Below, piece after piece: positions 1 to 14,826 of a stretch of 64,000 bases of DNA (its first letter is position 1; every line of letters begins with the position of its first letter). The notes below the pieces were generated by a model that did not search any database, had not been told where the DNA came from, and was given only the letters and a program-made list of their open reading frames with translations. The stretch spans positions 5,084,001-5,148,000 of the forward strand of contig NZ_CP084876.1 in NCBI RefSeq assembly GCF_020525925.1, given 5' to 3'. This stretch comes from Klebsiella quasipneumoniae subsp. quasipneumoniae (GTDB taxonomy: Bacteria > Pseudomonadota > Gammaproteobacteria > Enterobacterales > Enterobacteriaceae). Position numbers and translations under genes: made by a program.

Positions 1-907
<907 letters not shown>

Positions 908-986
908 TCACCACATCAACCAGGCAACATGCCCGACTTGTTGAATGAACATAACAGAAGAGAAACAGGGAAGGAGAGAAAAGAAG

Positions 987-1062
987 TGGTGCTGATACCC
1001 AGAGTCGAACTGGGGACCTCACCCTTACCAAGGGTGCGCTCTACCAACTGAGCCATATCAGC
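987..1062 (-). tRNA. thrT: tRNA-Thr (anticodon GGU)
   Basis: A 76-nt tRNA with encoded CCA and a complete cloverleaf; the anticodon loop reads TTGGTAA. It is the last tRNA before tufB in the four-tRNA operon, matching E. coli thrT in sequence and position. Confidence 0.97.
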
Positions 1063-1067
1063 ACGTC

Positions 1068-1142
<75 letters not shown>

Positions 1143-1257
1143 ATCCTGAAACTCGGCTACCCAGTTCTTTCTGTAATACTAAAGAGACTGCTCTCTGTAG
1201 TATTGAGCTGATTAGTTTACCCAACCAACTCCGGCTACGCAAAGCGTCGCCAGAAAG

Positions 1258-1342
<85 letters not shown>

Positions 1343-1352
1343 CAAATTGTTA

Positions 1353-1428
<76 letters not shown>

Positions 1429-1857
1429 ATCAAGTAGCGCGCATTCTAGGGAGAGGAGCGAGTTCATGCAACTAAAAATTTGCATAAAACGTTCTCTTGC
1501 TCACATTTTGTGCTCTTACGCGAAAAAACGGTGTAATTTCAAACAACGGAGTGCAAATAATCGCCAGCAAACAGCACAGCAGGCGCGGTTTCGGTCATCC
1601 ACGTTTACCCGGAACCTATGCTGACCGCAGCCTGAAAGGCAGCAGGCCGTTAGCACTATCCTGTTAGCAAAGACCATGCTTTGCAAAGCATAAGAAACTT
1701 ATTCCTCTCTTGTGACGCTGGCGCGAGAAAGCAGCATTCAATGAGTTTTTTTCTTATTATTCCCGGCAATCTGGTGTTACCCTCCTGCCCATTGTCCTGA
1801 TTAACTCGTGTGAAGCATCGCCGTTTCAACGTATTCGGTGATGGTAAGAACATGCTT
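1429..1857. other. Intergenic region thrU/coaA (divergent)
   Basis: About 430 bp without a credible gene. It holds the tRNA operon promoter at its left end and must hold the coaA promoter at its right end. A perfect 16-bp palindrome, ATGCTTTGCAAAGCAT, sits at 1676-1691. No tRNA or convincing small ORF was seen. Confidence 0.6.
1443..1471 (-). promoter_or_regulatory. Promoter of the thrU-tyrU-glyT-thrT-tufB operon
   Basis: On the minus strand a -35 TTGCAT (1471-1466) and a -10 TAGAAT (1448-1443) are separated by exactly 17 bp. The -10 is followed by a GC-rich discriminator (GCGCGC), the hallmark of stringently controlled stable-RNA promoters, and preceded by AT-rich sequence that could act as an UP element. 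Confidence 0.85.
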
Positions 1858-2808
1858 ATGAGCCAAAAAGAGCAGACGTTAATGACACCGTACCTACAAT
1901 TTAACCGCCACCAATGGGCTGCACTTCGTGATTCTGTCCCGATGACGTTAACCGAGGAAGAAATCACGCGGTTAAAAGGCATCAACGAAGATCTCTCTCT
2001 GGAAGAGGTTGCTGAGATCTATTTGCCGCTGTCGCGTTTGCTCAACTTCTATATTAGTTCTAACCTGCGTCGTCAGGCGGTTCTCGAACAATTTCTTGGC
2101 ACTAACGGTCAGCGTATTCCCTATATAATCAGCATAGCTGGCAGCGTTGCGGTAGGTAAAAGCACCACCGCCCGTGTACTGCAGGCCTTGCTTAGCCGTT
2201 GGCCTGAGCATCGCCATGTCGAACTCATTACCACTGACGGATTTTTGCACCCTAACTCGGTTTTGAAAGAACGTGGGTTAATGAAGAAGAAAGGTTTTCC
2301 GCAGTCTTATGATATGCATCGGCTGGTGAAGTTTGTCTCCGATCTCAAATCAGGAGTACCACAGGCAACTGCACCAGTTTATTCCCATCTAATTTATGAT
2401 GTTATTCCCGACGGCGATAAAACCGTCGCGCAACCGGATATTCTCATTCTTGAAGGACTGAATGTTCTGCAAAGTGGGATGGATTATCCACACGATCCGC
2501 ATCATGTATTCGTATCGGATTTTGTCGACTTTTCTATTTATGTCGATGCCCCGGAAGAATTATTGAAAAGCTGGTATATCAACCGTTTTCTTAAATTCCG
2601 GGAAGGAGCATTTACCGACCCGGATTCTTATTTCCATAATTACGCCAAGCTGTCGAAGGAAGAAGCGGTGGATATTGCCACCTCGCTATGGAATGAGATT
2701 AACCTAATGAATCTAAAAGAAAACATCCTTCCAACCCGCGAGCGCGCCAGCCTGATTATGACCAAGAGCGCCAATCATTCTGTTAATCAGGTACGCTTAC
2801 GGAAATAA
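1858..2808 (+). CDS. coaA: Pantothenate kinase, type I
   Basis: CoaA phosphorylates pantothenate with ATP, the first and feedback-regulated step of coenzyme A synthesis in the cytosol. The 316-residue product equals the E. coli length when started at the ATG at 1858; the frame is open further upstream to 1810, but the extra residues have no family counterpart. Visible: the Walker A motif GSVAVGKST at residues 95-103 with Lys101, and the catalytic Asp127 in TTDGF. The gene is monocistronic, convergent with birA, and ends 6 bp before a strong terminator hairpin. Confidence 0.97.
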   Translation: MSQKEQTLMTPYLQFNRHQWAALRDSVPMTLTEEEITRLKGINEDLSLEEVAEIYLPLSRLLNFYISSNLRRQAVLEQFLGTNGQRIPYIISIAGSVAVGKSTTARVLQALLSRWPEHRHVELITTDGFLHPNSVLKERGLMKKKGFPQSYDMHRLVKFVSDLKSGVPQATAPVYSHLIYDVIPDGDKTVAQPDILILEGLNVLQSGMDYPHDPHHVFVSDFVDFSIYVDAPEELLKSWYINRFLKFREGAFTDPDSYFHNYAKLSKEEAVDIATSLWNEINLMNLKENILPTRERASLIMTKSANHSVNQVRLRK

Positions 2809-2814
2809 AGCAAA

Positions 2815-2836
2815 GGGAGCCGAAGCTCCCTTTTTT
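2815..2836 (+). terminator. Rho-independent terminator of coaA
   Basis: A 6-bp GC-rich stem (2815-2820 with 2825-2830) closed by a CGAA loop and followed by six T. It lies between the convergent coaA and birA genes; the T tract favours the plus-strand transcript. Confidence 0.9.
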
Positions 2837-3797
2837 ATTCTGCGCTGCGCAATGATATTTCACCACCGACCCAGGCTTTTATCACACCATCCTGCTCCAG
2901 CAATAGCGCCCCCTGGGCGTCAATACCGCGGGAAATGCCATAAATTTCTTTATCACCGATAATCAGTTTTACCGGACGATGAATAAAGTTATCCAGTTTT
3001 TCCCAGCGCGGCAGATAAGGAGCCAACCCTTCCTGCTCGAACAGCTCCAGTCCCAGGCGCAGCTCTTTAATCAGGCGCGCGGCGAGGAGGTTACGATCGA
3101 TGACCACCCCTGCTTCCTGAAGACTGATCCAACCCTGATTGACGACATCAGACTCCACGTGACGCATCACAAGGTTGATACCCGCGCCGCTGACGATTTG
3201 TGCGGCATCGCCCGTTTTCCCCGTCAGTTCCACGAGGATCCCTGACAGCTTACGATCCTGCAGGTAAATATCGTTTGGCCATTTCACGCGAACCTGTTCG
3301 GCCCCGAGCTGCTGCAGCACTTCAGCGATCACAATACCGATCACCAGGCTTAGGCCAATAGCCGCTGCCGGGCCCTGCTCCAGACGCCAGTACATTGAGA
3401 GATAGAGATTCGCGCCAAAGGGGGAAAACCATTTTCTGCCTCGCCGGCCCCGCCCTGCCTGCTGATATTCAGCCACGCAGGCATCGCCGGACGTCAGCTC
3501 ATCCAGTCTGTCCAGCAAATACTGGTTAGTGGAGTCGATTACCGGAAGGACAGTCACTCGGCCATGCTCTATCTGTTGGGAGATCTTTTTCTCATCCAAA
3601 AGATGAATAGGCTCTGGCAGGCTGTAACCCTTGCCCGGTACGGTAAACACATCAACGCCCCAGTCGCGTAAAGTCTGGATATGCTTATTAATCGCCGCCC
3701 GGCTCATGCCTAACTGCTCGCCAAGCTGTTCACCTGAGTGAAACTCACCATCAGCAAGGATAGAAATTAGCGTTAAAGGGATAGTATGGTCTTTCAC
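2835..3797 (-). CDS. birA: Biotin-protein ligase / biotin operon repressor
   Basis: BirA makes biotinyl-5'-AMP, transfers biotin to the AccB subunit of acetyl-CoA carboxylase and, when loaded, represses the bio operon. The 320 residues are close to the E. coli 321. Order: an N-terminal winged helix-turn-helix (about residues 1-60), the adenylate-binding loop GRGRRGRKW at 115-123, the KWPND motif in the ligase core, and a small C-terminal SH3-like domain. The ATG overlaps the murB stop by 4 nt (ATGA), implying translational coupling. Confidence 0.97.
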   Translation of the reverse strand: MKDHTIPLTLISILADGEFHSGEQLGEQLGMSRAAINKHIQTLRDWGVDVFTVPGKGYSLPEPIHLLDEKKISQQIEHGRVTVLPVIDSTNQYLLDRLDELTSGDACVAEYQQAGRGRRGRKWFSPFGANLYLSMYWRLEQGPAAAIGLSLVIGIVIAEVLQQLGAEQVRVKWPNDIYLQDRKLSGILVELTGKTGDAAQIVSGAGINLVMRHVESDVVNQGWISLQEAGVVIDRNLLAARLIKELRLGLELFEQEGLAPYLPRWEKLDNFIHRPVKLIIGDKEIYGISRGIDAQGALLLEQDGVIKAWVGGEISLRSAE

Positions 3798-4822
3798 GCA
3801 ATGCTCTCCTCTGCGTTGACTTCACCATGCGTTCCAATGAAGCGCACCTCGGGTTGAAGCCATACATTGAATTTCGCACCCACCTGCTGGCGAACGTAAT
3901 GGGCAAGCTTTATCACATCCTCACTGGTCGCTTGATCTTCATTAATCAGTACCAGCGCCTGCTGTCGATGCACGGCCGCGCCGCCGATGCGTTGTCCTTT
4001 GAGCTGACATTGATCGATTAGCCAGCCAGCGGCCAGCTTGACGCTGCCGTTTGCCTGCGGATAGTGCGGTGCATCAGGGAACTGCGCCAGCAGCGCTTCA
4101 GCAACCTGAGCGCTGACGATCGGGTTCTTAAAAAAGCTGCCAGCATTACCGTTAATCTTTGGATCCGGCAATTTAGTCATTCGCATATGACAGACCGCAT
4201 CGAATACCTGCTGCGGGGTGACAGTCTGCGGATCGAGACGTGTTAAATCACCGTAGCTCAGCACCGGTCGCCACGCTTTCTCTAACGCCAAGCCAATCGC
4301 GACGATGGCGTAGCGGTCCTGATATTCATGTTTAAAGATGCTGTCGCGATAGCCGAAACGGCATTCCGCTGCGGAAAGGCGTTGTTTACGTCCCGTTTCC
4401 AGCTCGATGCAGTCAACATATTCGCAAACCCGCTGCAATTCGACGCCGTAAGCGCCAATATTCTGGATAGGCGAAGATCCTGCGCAACCAGGGATTAATG
4501 CCAGATTTTCCAGACCAGGCATCGCATGCTGTAGCGTGAACTGCACCAGTTGATGCCAGTTTTCGCCGGCGCCGACGTGCAAGCGCCAGGCATCCGGGGT
4601 TTCGCTCACCTCGATCCCCATAATTCGGTTGAGGATCACCGTACCGGCATAGTCGTTCAGAAACAGGACGTTACTGCCTTCCCCAAGGATTAGCGTGGGT
4701 TCGCCAGCCGCGACAGCGGCTTGCCAGGCGCTTAATAACTGTTGTTCAGTTTCGGCGTGTACTATCGTATTGGCGGATCGCTCAATGCCAAAGGTATTCC
4801 AGGGTTTGAGGGAGTGGTTCAT
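3794..4822 (-). CDS. murB: UDP-N-acetylenolpyruvoylglucosamine reductase
   Basis: MurB reduces the enolpyruvyl ether of UDP-GlcNAc to UDP-MurNAc with NADPH and FAD, the second committed step of peptidoglycan precursor synthesis. The ATG at 4822 gives 342 residues, the E. coli length, and has an AGGAAG ribosome site; the frame reaches six codons further upstream without support. Seen: the FAD-binding segment [11 protein letters not shown], the YGVELQ segment and the [10 protein letters not shown] motif containing the proton-donor serine of type I MurB. First gene of murB-birA, downstream of the rRNA operon. Confidence 0.97.
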   Translation of the reverse strand: MNHSLKPWNTFGIERSANTIVHAETEQQLLSAWQAAVAAGEPTLILGEGSNVLFLNDYAGTVILNRIMGIEVSETPDAWRLHVGAGENWHQLVQFTLQHAMPGLENLALIPGCAGSSPIQNIGAYGVELQRVCEYVDCIELETGRKQRLSAAECRFGYRDSIFKHEYQDRYAIVAIGLALEKAWRPVLSYGDLTRLDPQTVTPQQVFDAVCHMRMTKLPDPKINGNAGSFFKNPIVSAQVAEALLAQFPDAPHYPQANGSVKLAAGWLIDQCQLKGQRIGGAAVHRQQALVLINEDQATSEDVIKLAHYVRQQVGAKFNVWLQPEVRFIGTHGEVNAEESIA

Positions 4823-5012
4823 AGTGGCTTCCTGATGCAAAATCGGCGTTAGTTTACCGTATCTGGCGGGGGAAGGCTTGCCTGATTACAGAGGCAATAA
4901 TATTGCGGGGCGCTAACGGTGGTGATGTGGTGTACCGGTCCGGGCAACAGAACCCGCAAGGTCCGTAGCCCCGGTAAGCACAGCGCCATCGGGGAAATAT
5001 ACCCCACACAGC
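4823..5012 (-). other. rRNA operon/murB intergenic region
   Basis: After the second rRNA terminator, about 190 bp lead to murB on the minus strand and must contain its promoter. The stretch is unusually GC-rich with several short inverted repeats, and three minus-strand frames stay open for a while, but no start with a ribosome site marks a gene. It reminded me of GC-rich segments translated as short hypothetical proteins elsewhere in enterobacteria; I cannot confirm this. Confidence 0.4.
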
Positions 5013-5042
5013 AAAAAACCCCGTACCTTTCGGGACGGGGTT
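5013..5042 (-). terminator. Second rRNA operon terminator (T2)
   Basis: A minus-strand hairpin with an 8-bp outer stem (5042-5035 with 5024-5017) is followed by six T. It lies 20 bp beyond the first terminator, giving the usual tandem arrangement of rRNA operons. Confidence 0.9.
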
Positions 5043-5051
5043 CTTTTTAAA

Positions 5052-5088
5052 CGCAAAAACAAAAAGCTCAGTCTTTCGACTGAGCTTT
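5052..5088 (-). terminator. First rRNA operon terminator (T1)
   Basis: An 11-bp perfect stem (5088-5078 with 5073-5063), loop of four bases, then T-rich sequence on the minus strand. Close in sequence to the E. coli rrnB T1 terminator, starting 12 bp after the 5S gene. Confidence 0.93.
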
Positions 5089-5100
5089 CTGCTTTATTTG

Positions 5101-5220
5101 ATGCCTGGCAGTTCCCTACTCTCACATGGGGAGACCCCACACTACCATCGGCGCTACGGCGTTTCACTTCTGAGTTCGGCATGGGGTCAGGTGGGACCAC
5201 CGCGCTAGTGCCGCCAGGCA
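5101..5220 (-). rRNA. rrf: 5S ribosomal RNA
   Basis: A complete 120-nt 5S rRNA beginning with TGCCTGGCGGC and ending with the complementary GCCAGGCAT-type 3' end. Last gene of the rRNA operon; only one 5S copy follows the 23S gene. Confidence 0.97.
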
Positions 5221-5316
5221 AATTCTGTTTTATCAACACGTCCTGCGGACGCATCGACTAATCTGTATCGAAGCTGAAAATCTTCTCTCAATCCGCCAAA
5301 ACATCTTCGGCGTTGT

Positions 5317-8219
<2,903 letters not shown>

Positions 8220-8324
8220 TCACAACCCGAAGATGTTTCGTAAAACATCATCGTGTCGCGAAAATTTGAGAGACTCGAACACACTTAAACAGTGTGTCGT
8301 TTCAATTTTCAGCTTGATCCAGAT

Positions 8325-8336
8325 TTTTAAAGAGCA
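8325..8336 (-). promoter_or_regulatory. boxA antitermination element in the 16S-23S spacer
   Basis: TGCTCTTTAAAA on the minus strand, between tRNA-Ala and the 23S gene. It matches the boxA sequence where NusB/NusE load to prevent Rho termination in rRNA operons. Confidence 0.85.
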
Positions 8337-8396
8337 AAACTTCGCAGTGCACCTTTTCAGGTTCACTCTGAAGTTTTCTTGTATTCGCAGTAAAGA

Positions 8397-8472
8397 TGGT
8401 GGAGCTATGCGGGATCGAACCGCAGACCTCCTGCGTGCAAAGCAGGCGCTCTCCCAGCTGAGCTATAGCCCC
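8397..8472 (-). tRNA. alaT: tRNA-Ala (anticodon UGC)
   Basis: A 76-nt spacer tRNA with encoded CCA and anticodon loop TTTGCAC. Together with tRNA-Ile it defines the Ile/Ala spacer type (rrnA, D and H in E. coli). Confidence 0.97.
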
Positions 8473-8495
8473 ATCGGTGTTATCTCTGTACCGGT

Positions 8496-8577
8496 AATTT
8501 TTCCTGAGACAAGGCGTGGTGAAGCGAAGCATACTGAAGTATGCGAGCTTTGCCACAACGCAGTATTCAGGGAAAAT
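8496..8577 (-). repeat. Hairpin repeat in the rRNA spacer between tRNA-Ile and tRNA-Ala (copy C)
   Basis: A long imperfect inverted repeat: outer arms at 8496-8507 and 8566-8577, inner arms GCATACT/AGTATGC around a central TACTGAAGTA. The core (AAGGCG, TACTGAAGTA, then ACGCA) is shared with hairpins after fadA and upstream of metE in this window. It resembles the ribosomal spacer-loop elements described in enterobacterial rRNA spacers. Confidence 0.7.
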
Positions 8578-8578
8578 T

Positions 8579-8655
<77 letters not shown>

Positions 8656-8725
8656 GCAGAGATTATTTACTGCTCTATTTCATCAGACAATCTGTGTGAG
8701 CACTACAAAGGCAGGTTCTTTAAGG

Positions 8726-10265
<1,540 letters not shown>

Positions 10266-10397
10266 AAGTTTGATGCTCAAAGAATTAAACTTCGTAATGA
10301 ATTACGTGTTCACTCTTGAGACTTGGTATTCATTTTTCGTCCGAGGACGTTAAGAATCCATGTCACTTTGAGTGCCCACACAGATTGTCTGATAAAT

Positions 10398-10409
10398 TGT
10401 TAAAGAGCA
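10398..10409 (-). promoter_or_regulatory. boxA antitermination element in the rRNA leader
   Basis: TGCTCTTTAACA on the minus strand, between the P2 promoter and the 16S gene; an exact enterobacterial leader boxA. Confidence 0.9.
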
Positions 10410-10445
10410 GTGCCGCTTCGTTTTTCGCTGCGGCGCGGGGTGTGC

Positions 10446-10473
10446 ATATTACGCTTTCCCGCTGCAGAGTCAA
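10446..10473 (-). promoter_or_regulatory. rRNA operon promoter P2
   Basis: -35 TTGACT (10473-10468), 16-bp spacer, -10 TAATAT (10451-10446), followed by a GC-rich start region. It matches E. coli rrn P2 promoters closely. Confidence 0.9.
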
Positions 10474-10564
10474 GCATTTATTTTCGCTTTTCTCTGCGAG
10501 GTTCTCACCGGAACCCCGCTGACCCGGCGGCTTGCTTGCCGTTGTTCCGTGTCAGTGGAGGCGC

Positions 10565-10592
10565 ATTATAGGGAGTAATTCTGAGGTGACAA
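10565..10592 (-). promoter_or_regulatory. rRNA operon promoter P1
   Basis: -35 TTGTCA (10592-10587), 16-bp spacer, -10 TATAAT (10570-10565), then the GCGCC discriminator typical of ppGpp/DksA-controlled P1 promoters. An A/T-rich UP-element-like tract lies just upstream. The region reaches into the end of hemG, which reads toward the rRNA operon on the same strand. Confidence 0.92.
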
Positions 10593-10644
10593 GGGGAAAT
10601 GCAAAAAAACTTTTCGTTCGCTCGCTTTTCCATCAAGACGCTGT

Positions 10645-11187
10645 TTAAACGCCCTGTTTGCGGATCATTTGCGCGATTTCTCGGGCAAATCGGGAGACCT
10701 GTTGCCAGTCGGTATAGACCACTTCTTTACGGGTATCCGTTTCGCCCCCGGTCATTTTCATAATCAGGCGGATCATAAACCGATCGTACCAGCGGTAACG
10801 CGGGTAACGTAGCGCCCCGGCAAACACCGCGCAGCTCTGCGGCTGCCACGGCGAGTTGAGCAGAAACTTGCGCGTATAGCTGTTGGTCTGCGGCGTGCGC
10901 TTCTCGGGTTTGCGCGCAACCAGGTTCACCGAAAAGAATGCCCCCGGCAGCGCCTGCAATGCTGCAAGGTGCTTTTTCACAAAGCGGTCCACCGCCGGAT
11001 GAAAGTGTCCGTAGCGAATCGACGCGCCAATCACCACGCGATCATAATGATGCCATTCCACGTCATCGGTACGGTTCAGATTCAGGGTGTCCGCATCGAT
11101 ACCCAGCTCTTTAAGCTCAGAGGCGAGAAACGAAGCGATTTCACGTGTCTGCCCGTCGCGGGTGGAAAAGAGAATTAAAGTTTTCAC
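10645..11187 (-). CDS. hemG: Menaquinone-dependent protoporphyrinogen IX dehydrogenase
   Basis: HemG oxidises protoporphyrinogen IX to protoporphyrin IX, passing electrons to quinones: a flavodoxin-fold protein tied to heme synthesis. The product of 180 residues starts at GTG 11187; the alternative GTG two codons upstream sits directly against the AGGAG ribosome site, while 11187 has proper spacing and matches the E. coli start MKTLILFS. Seen: the FMN-binding loop FSTRDGQT and the long insertion found in HemG but not in flavodoxin. Eleven bp after trkH and directly upstream of the rRNA promoters. Confidence 0.96.
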   Translation of the reverse strand: MKTLILFSTRDGQTREIASFLASELKELGIDADTLNLNRTDDVEWHHYDRVVIGASIRYGHFHPAVDRFVKKHLAALQALPGAFFSVNLVARKPEKRTPQTNSYTRKFLLNSPWQPQSCAVFAGALRYPRYRWYDRFMIRLIMKMTGGETDTRKEVVYTDWQQVSRFAREIAQMIRKQGV

Positions 11188-11198
11188 GAGCACTCCTG

Positions 11199-12650
11199 TT
11201 ATTCGCGCCAGAAAGTGGGAGTAAAGAGCACCAGTAAGGTGAACACTTCCAGACGACCAAACAGCATATTAGCAATCAGGATCCATTTCGCGACCGGGTT
11301 CATGGTAGCAAAGTTGTCCGCGACGACGCCGAGCCCAGGCCCGAGGTTGTTCAATGTCGCCACCACGGAGGCGAAAGCGGAGAAGTCATCCACCCCGGTG
11401 GCGATAATAGCCAGCATACTAATGATAAAGACCAGCGCATAGGCGGAGAAGAATCCCCATACCGCTTCCAGAATACGTTCCGGCAGCGCGCGGTTACCTA
11501 ATTTAATGCTATACACCGCATTCGGGTGAACCAGACGCTTAAGCTCACGGTTGCCCTGCTTGAACAGCAACAGGATACGGATAACCTTTAAGCCACCGCC
11601 CGTGGAGCCTGCGCAGCCGCCGATAAATGCGGAGCACAGCAGAAGCACCGGCAGGAACAGCGGCCAGCGCGCAATGCTATCGGTGGTGAATCCCGCGGTG
11701 GTCGCCATCGACACCACCTGGAAAAACGCCTGATTCAGCGTCGTCAGCACCGAGCCGTACACGTTATGAAGCCATAGCACCAGCGTACAGACGATGACCA
11801 GCGTCAACTGGACGCCAATGAACATTCGAAACTCAGGGTCGCGCCAGTACACCTTCAGGCTGCGTCCGCTCAACAACGAAAAATGCAGACCGTAGTTGCA
11901 GCCGGAGATCAGCAGGAAGATGGCAATGATGGAGTTGATCATCGGGCTGTTGAAATAGCCGACGCTGGCATCATGAGTCGAGAAACCGCCGATGGCGATG
12001 GTGGCGAAGCTGTGCCCTATCGCATCGAAGGCCGGCATACCGGCAAACCAGAGCGCCAATGCGCAGGCGACCGTCAGTAACACATAGATGAGCCACAATG
12101 TTTTTGCCGTCTCGGCGATGCGCGGGCGCATCTTGTTGTCTTTCAGCGGGCCGGGCATTTCCGCACGGTAGAGCTGCATCCCCCCGACGCCGAGGATAGG
12201 CAGAATCGCCACCGCCAGCACAATGATCCCCATACCGCCGAACCACTGCAGCATCTGCCGGTAAAAGAGGATAGCGTGCGGGAGCGAGTCCAGCCCCACC
12301 AGGGTGGTCGCCCCGGTCGTCGTCAGGCCGGAAAATGACTCGAAGAAGGCATCCGTCACCGTCAGGTTCGGCTGTTCGGCGAAAATAAAGGGCAAGGCCC
12401 CTACGCTACCCAGCACGGTCCAGAACAGCACCACGATCAGAAATCCTTCACGGGATTTCAGTTCACCCTTTTGCTTACGGTTCGGCCACCACAGCATGGA
12501 GCCGATCGCCAGAGCGACAAAAAAAGTTTGAGTGAAGGCCCGTCCCGCGCCATCGCGATATATCAGGGCCACTAATCCCGGGACGATCATCGTCCCCGAA
12601 AACAAGATGACCAGCAGTCCAACGATTCGGGTTATGGCGCGAAAATGCAT
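11199..12650 (-). CDS. trkH: Trk system potassium uptake protein TrkH
   Basis: TrkH is the inner-membrane K+ channel subunit that works with the NAD-binding gating ring TrkA. The 483 residues equal E. coli. Four pore-loop repeats are visible, each with the filter glycine: TTTGATT, AIGGFST, TTAGFTT and LNNLGPG. The hydrophobic segments fit four M1-P-M2 units plus two N-terminal helices. The ATG has an AGGAAG site about 9 bp upstream. Part of the yigZ-trkH-hemG run on the minus strand; trkA is not in this window. Confidence 0.97.
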   Translation of the reverse strand: MHFRAITRIVGLLVILFSGTMIVPGLVALIYRDGAGRAFTQTFFVALAIGSMLWWPNRKQKGELKSREGFLIVVLFWTVLGSVGALPFIFAEQPNLTVTDAFFESFSGLTTTGATTLVGLDSLPHAILFYRQMLQWFGGMGIIVLAVAILPILGVGGMQLYRAEMPGPLKDNKMRPRIAETAKTLWLIYVLLTVACALALWFAGMPAFDAIGHSFATIAIGGFSTHDASVGYFNSPMINSIIAIFLLISGCNYGLHFSLLSGRSLKVYWRDPEFRMFIGVQLTLVIVCTLVLWLHNVYGSVLTTLNQAFFQVVSMATTAGFTTDSIARWPLFLPVLLLCSAFIGGCAGSTGGGLKVIRILLLFKQGNRELKRLVHPNAVYSIKLGNRALPERILEAVWGFFSAYALVFIISMLAIIATGVDDFSAFASVVATLNNLGPGLGVVADNFATMNPVAKWILIANMLFGRLEVFTLLVLFTPTFWRE

Positions 12651-12689
12651 CTCTGGCGCTTCCTTTGATAGGCAAAAAAACAGAGGGGA

Positions 12690-13304
12690 TTATTCGTTAA
12701 TCTTCAGCAATTGCAATGAACCGCGACTAAAATCAGCCAGTTTTGCTGAAAAAGCCGCCACTTCAGCCTGGGGAAGCGCCACGCGCAGCCGAACCGACGC
12801 CAGATATTCGCTTTCAACGACGTTGCCGGAAAATTGGGCGAGCAGCGCTTCGACGCCGGCCAGTTGCCCATATTCACATTGCAAAGTATATGCCGTTAAC
12901 GGCGTCTTGCGCAGTGTCGTCAACTGCGCCAGCGCCTGATGAACACCGCCGCCATAGGCTTTCACCAGACCGCCGGTGCCCAGCAGGATACCACCGTAGT
13001 AACGCACGACGACAGCGGTTATCTCGCCGACGCCGCTTCCCATCAGCTGCGCCAGCATCGGTTTACCCGCCGTTCCCGCCGGTTCGCCATCATCAGAAAA
13101 CCCAAGCTGTTGCGAATCATCAGGCGGTCCGGCGACCCACGCCACGCAGTGGTGACGGGCATCGGGGTGATCCGCTCTGACGGACTCGACAAAGGCTTTC
13201 GCCGCCGCCACGCCGTCGGTATGCGCCAACAGCGTGATAAAACGGCTCTTTTTGATCTCCTCAACGACGGAAACGGGCGCCGCCGGGATTAACCAGCTCT
13301 CCAT
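12690..13304 (-). CDS. yigZ: IMPACT/UPF0029 family protein YigZ
   Basis: A 204-residue two-domain protein of the YigZ/IMPACT family; the biochemical role is not settled. Visible: the N-terminal core with KKSRF, then AGTAGKPML and a glycine-rich YYGGILLGTGGLVKAY segment typical of the family, and a C-terminal ferredoxin-like domain. Its ATG overlaps the last base of the pepQ stop codon (TAATG), so it is probably translated by reinitiation after pepQ. trkH follows 39 bp later. Confidence 0.95.
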   Translation of the reverse strand: MESWLIPAAPVSVVEEIKKSRFITLLAHTDGVAAAKAFVESVRADHPDARHHCVAWVAGPPDDSQQLGFSDDGEPAGTAGKPMLAQLMGSGVGEITAVVVRYYGGILLGTGGLVKAYGGGVHQALAQLTTLRKTPLTAYTLQCEYGQLAGVEALLAQFSGNVVESEYLASVRLRVALPQAEVAAFSAKLADFSRGSLQLLKINE

Positions 13305-14635
13305 TAGGCCAGCTTCAGATCGCGCGTCATATTTTCGATACTGTTTTCGTGAACCACCACGTTATCTTCGATACGGATCCCGCCGAATGGCTTCATGGCG
13401 TCAATTTTTTGCCAGTTGAAGTGTTTGCTGAACGGGCCTTCACGCCACGGCGCCAGTAACGACTCGATAAAGTAGATGCCGGGTTCAATGGTCAACACCA
13501 TACGCGGCTCGATAATACGGGTGCAGCGCAGATACGGGTATTTCGCTGGCGCCGCCAGGTGCGTACCGGAGTCGTCTTGCATAAAGCCAGCAACATCATG
13601 CACCTGCAGACCCAGCGGATGACCAATCCCGTGCGGCATAAATGGCCCGGTCAGATCGTTTTCCACCATCGCCTCTTCGCTGATGTCGGAGACTAACTGA
13701 TGTTTACGCAGCAGTTTTGCGATGCGCTGATGGAACTGGATATGGTAATCGACGTAGCGAGTCCCGGCTTTCATGGTGCTAATCAGCGCCAGCTGCTCGT
13801 CGTTAACGTCTTTAATCAGATGTGCGAAATCGTTATCGCTGTGTGCCGCCCAGGTCCGCGTCAGATCCGCAGCATAGCCGTTATATTCCGCACCGGCGTC
13901 GAGCAGGAAACTGCGCATTTCCGCCGGAGCGCGGTGGTCCAGTTTAGTGTAGTGCAGGACAGAAGCATGCTCGTTCAGCGCCACGATGTTGCTGTAAGGC
14001 ACGTCGGTATCGCGGTGTCCGGTTGCGGTAAGATAGGCCTGATTGATATCGAATTCGCTCATCCCGGACTGAAAAGCTTCATAGGCCGCACGATGACCAT
14101 TCACGGCCGACTTCTGCGCTTCACGCATACAGGCCAGCTCGTAATCGGTTTTGTAAGCCCGGTAGTAATGCAGATAATCGATAACCCCTTTCGGGTTGAT
14201 CTTATCCGCGGCGATTCCCAGACCCAGCGCGCGCTCCGGAACCGGCCCGATATAACCAATATTTCCGCGAGCGGCAGGCAGTTGGCTGCCGATGCCATCG
14301 GCCTTCGGCAGCGCGACTACATCGACCTCTTCGGTCCAGAACGAGGTCGGCAGCGGCTCAACGTTATGCCAGTAATCAACCGGCAGATAGAACCACAGCT
14401 TCGGTTTATTCACACCGTCCACCAGCAACCAGCAGTTAGGCACCTGAGTCACCGGCACCCAGGCTTTGAACTGCGGATTGACCTTGAACGGGTACGGATG
14501 GTCATCAAGGAAGACGTTAACCAGCTCGCCGGAGTGAATCAGCAGAGCATCCATCTGAAAACGGGACAGGACGTCGCGGGTACGTTCTTGTAGGGTAACA
14601 ATATGATTTTTATAGAGCGCGGCCAGGGATTCCAT
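13304..14635 (-). CDS. pepQ: Xaa-Pro dipeptidase (prolidase)
   Basis: PepQ cleaves dipeptides with C-terminal proline in the cytosol, using two metal ions. Started at the ATG at 14635 (ribosome site AAAGGAC) it has 443 residues as in E. coli; the open frame upstream to 14731 is not supported. Metal ligands of the pita-bread fold are visible in order: the two Asp in [18 protein letters not shown], His in [10 protein letters not shown], Glu in TIEPGIYF and Glu in GIRIEDN. Divergent from fadBA across a region holding a FadR operator. Confidence 0.97.
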   Translation of the reverse strand: MESLAALYKNHIVTLQERTRDVLSRFQMDALLIHSGELVNVFLDDHPYPFKVNPQFKAWVPVTQVPNCWLLVDGVNKPKLWFYLPVDYWHNVEPLPTSFWTEEVDVVALPKADGIGSQLPAARGNIGYIGPVPERALGLGIAADKINPKGVIDYLHYYRAYKTDYELACMREAQKSAVNGHRAAYEAFQSGMSEFDINQAYLTATGHRDTDVPYSNIVALNEHASVLHYTKLDHRAPAEMRSFLLDAGAEYNGYAADLTRTWAAHSDNDFAHLIKDVNDEQLALISTMKAGTRYVDYHIQFHQRIAKLLRKHQLVSDISEEAMVENDLTGPFMPHGIGHPLGLQVHDVAGFMQDDSGTHLAAPAKYPYLRCTRIIEPRMVLTIEPGIYFIESLLAPWREGPFSKHFNWQKIDAMKPFGGIRIEDNVVVHENSIENMTRDLKLA

Positions 14636-14783
14636 CTTTTGTCCTTTGCTTTTATGGGATCGTGATACTCCGCATCTTAGCACATCGACCTGCGTGCGGG
14701 TGATTTCCACCGGATGTGATCCGACCAGCAATTATTTAAAGAGTAATTTGCAATTCTTTAACATAAATTCCACACTCCGTTTC

Positions 14784-14800
14784 ATCTGGTATGACCAGAT
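14784..14800. promoter_or_regulatory. FadR operator upstream of fadBA
   Basis: ATCTGGTATGACCAGAT, a near-perfect 17-bp palindrome that matches the E. coli fadB FadR site. It lies 27-43 bp before the fadB start. FadR bound here represses fadBA until long-chain acyl-CoA releases it. Confidence 0.9.
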
Positions 14801-14826
14801 CATATTGCTGGATTCAGGAGACTGAC

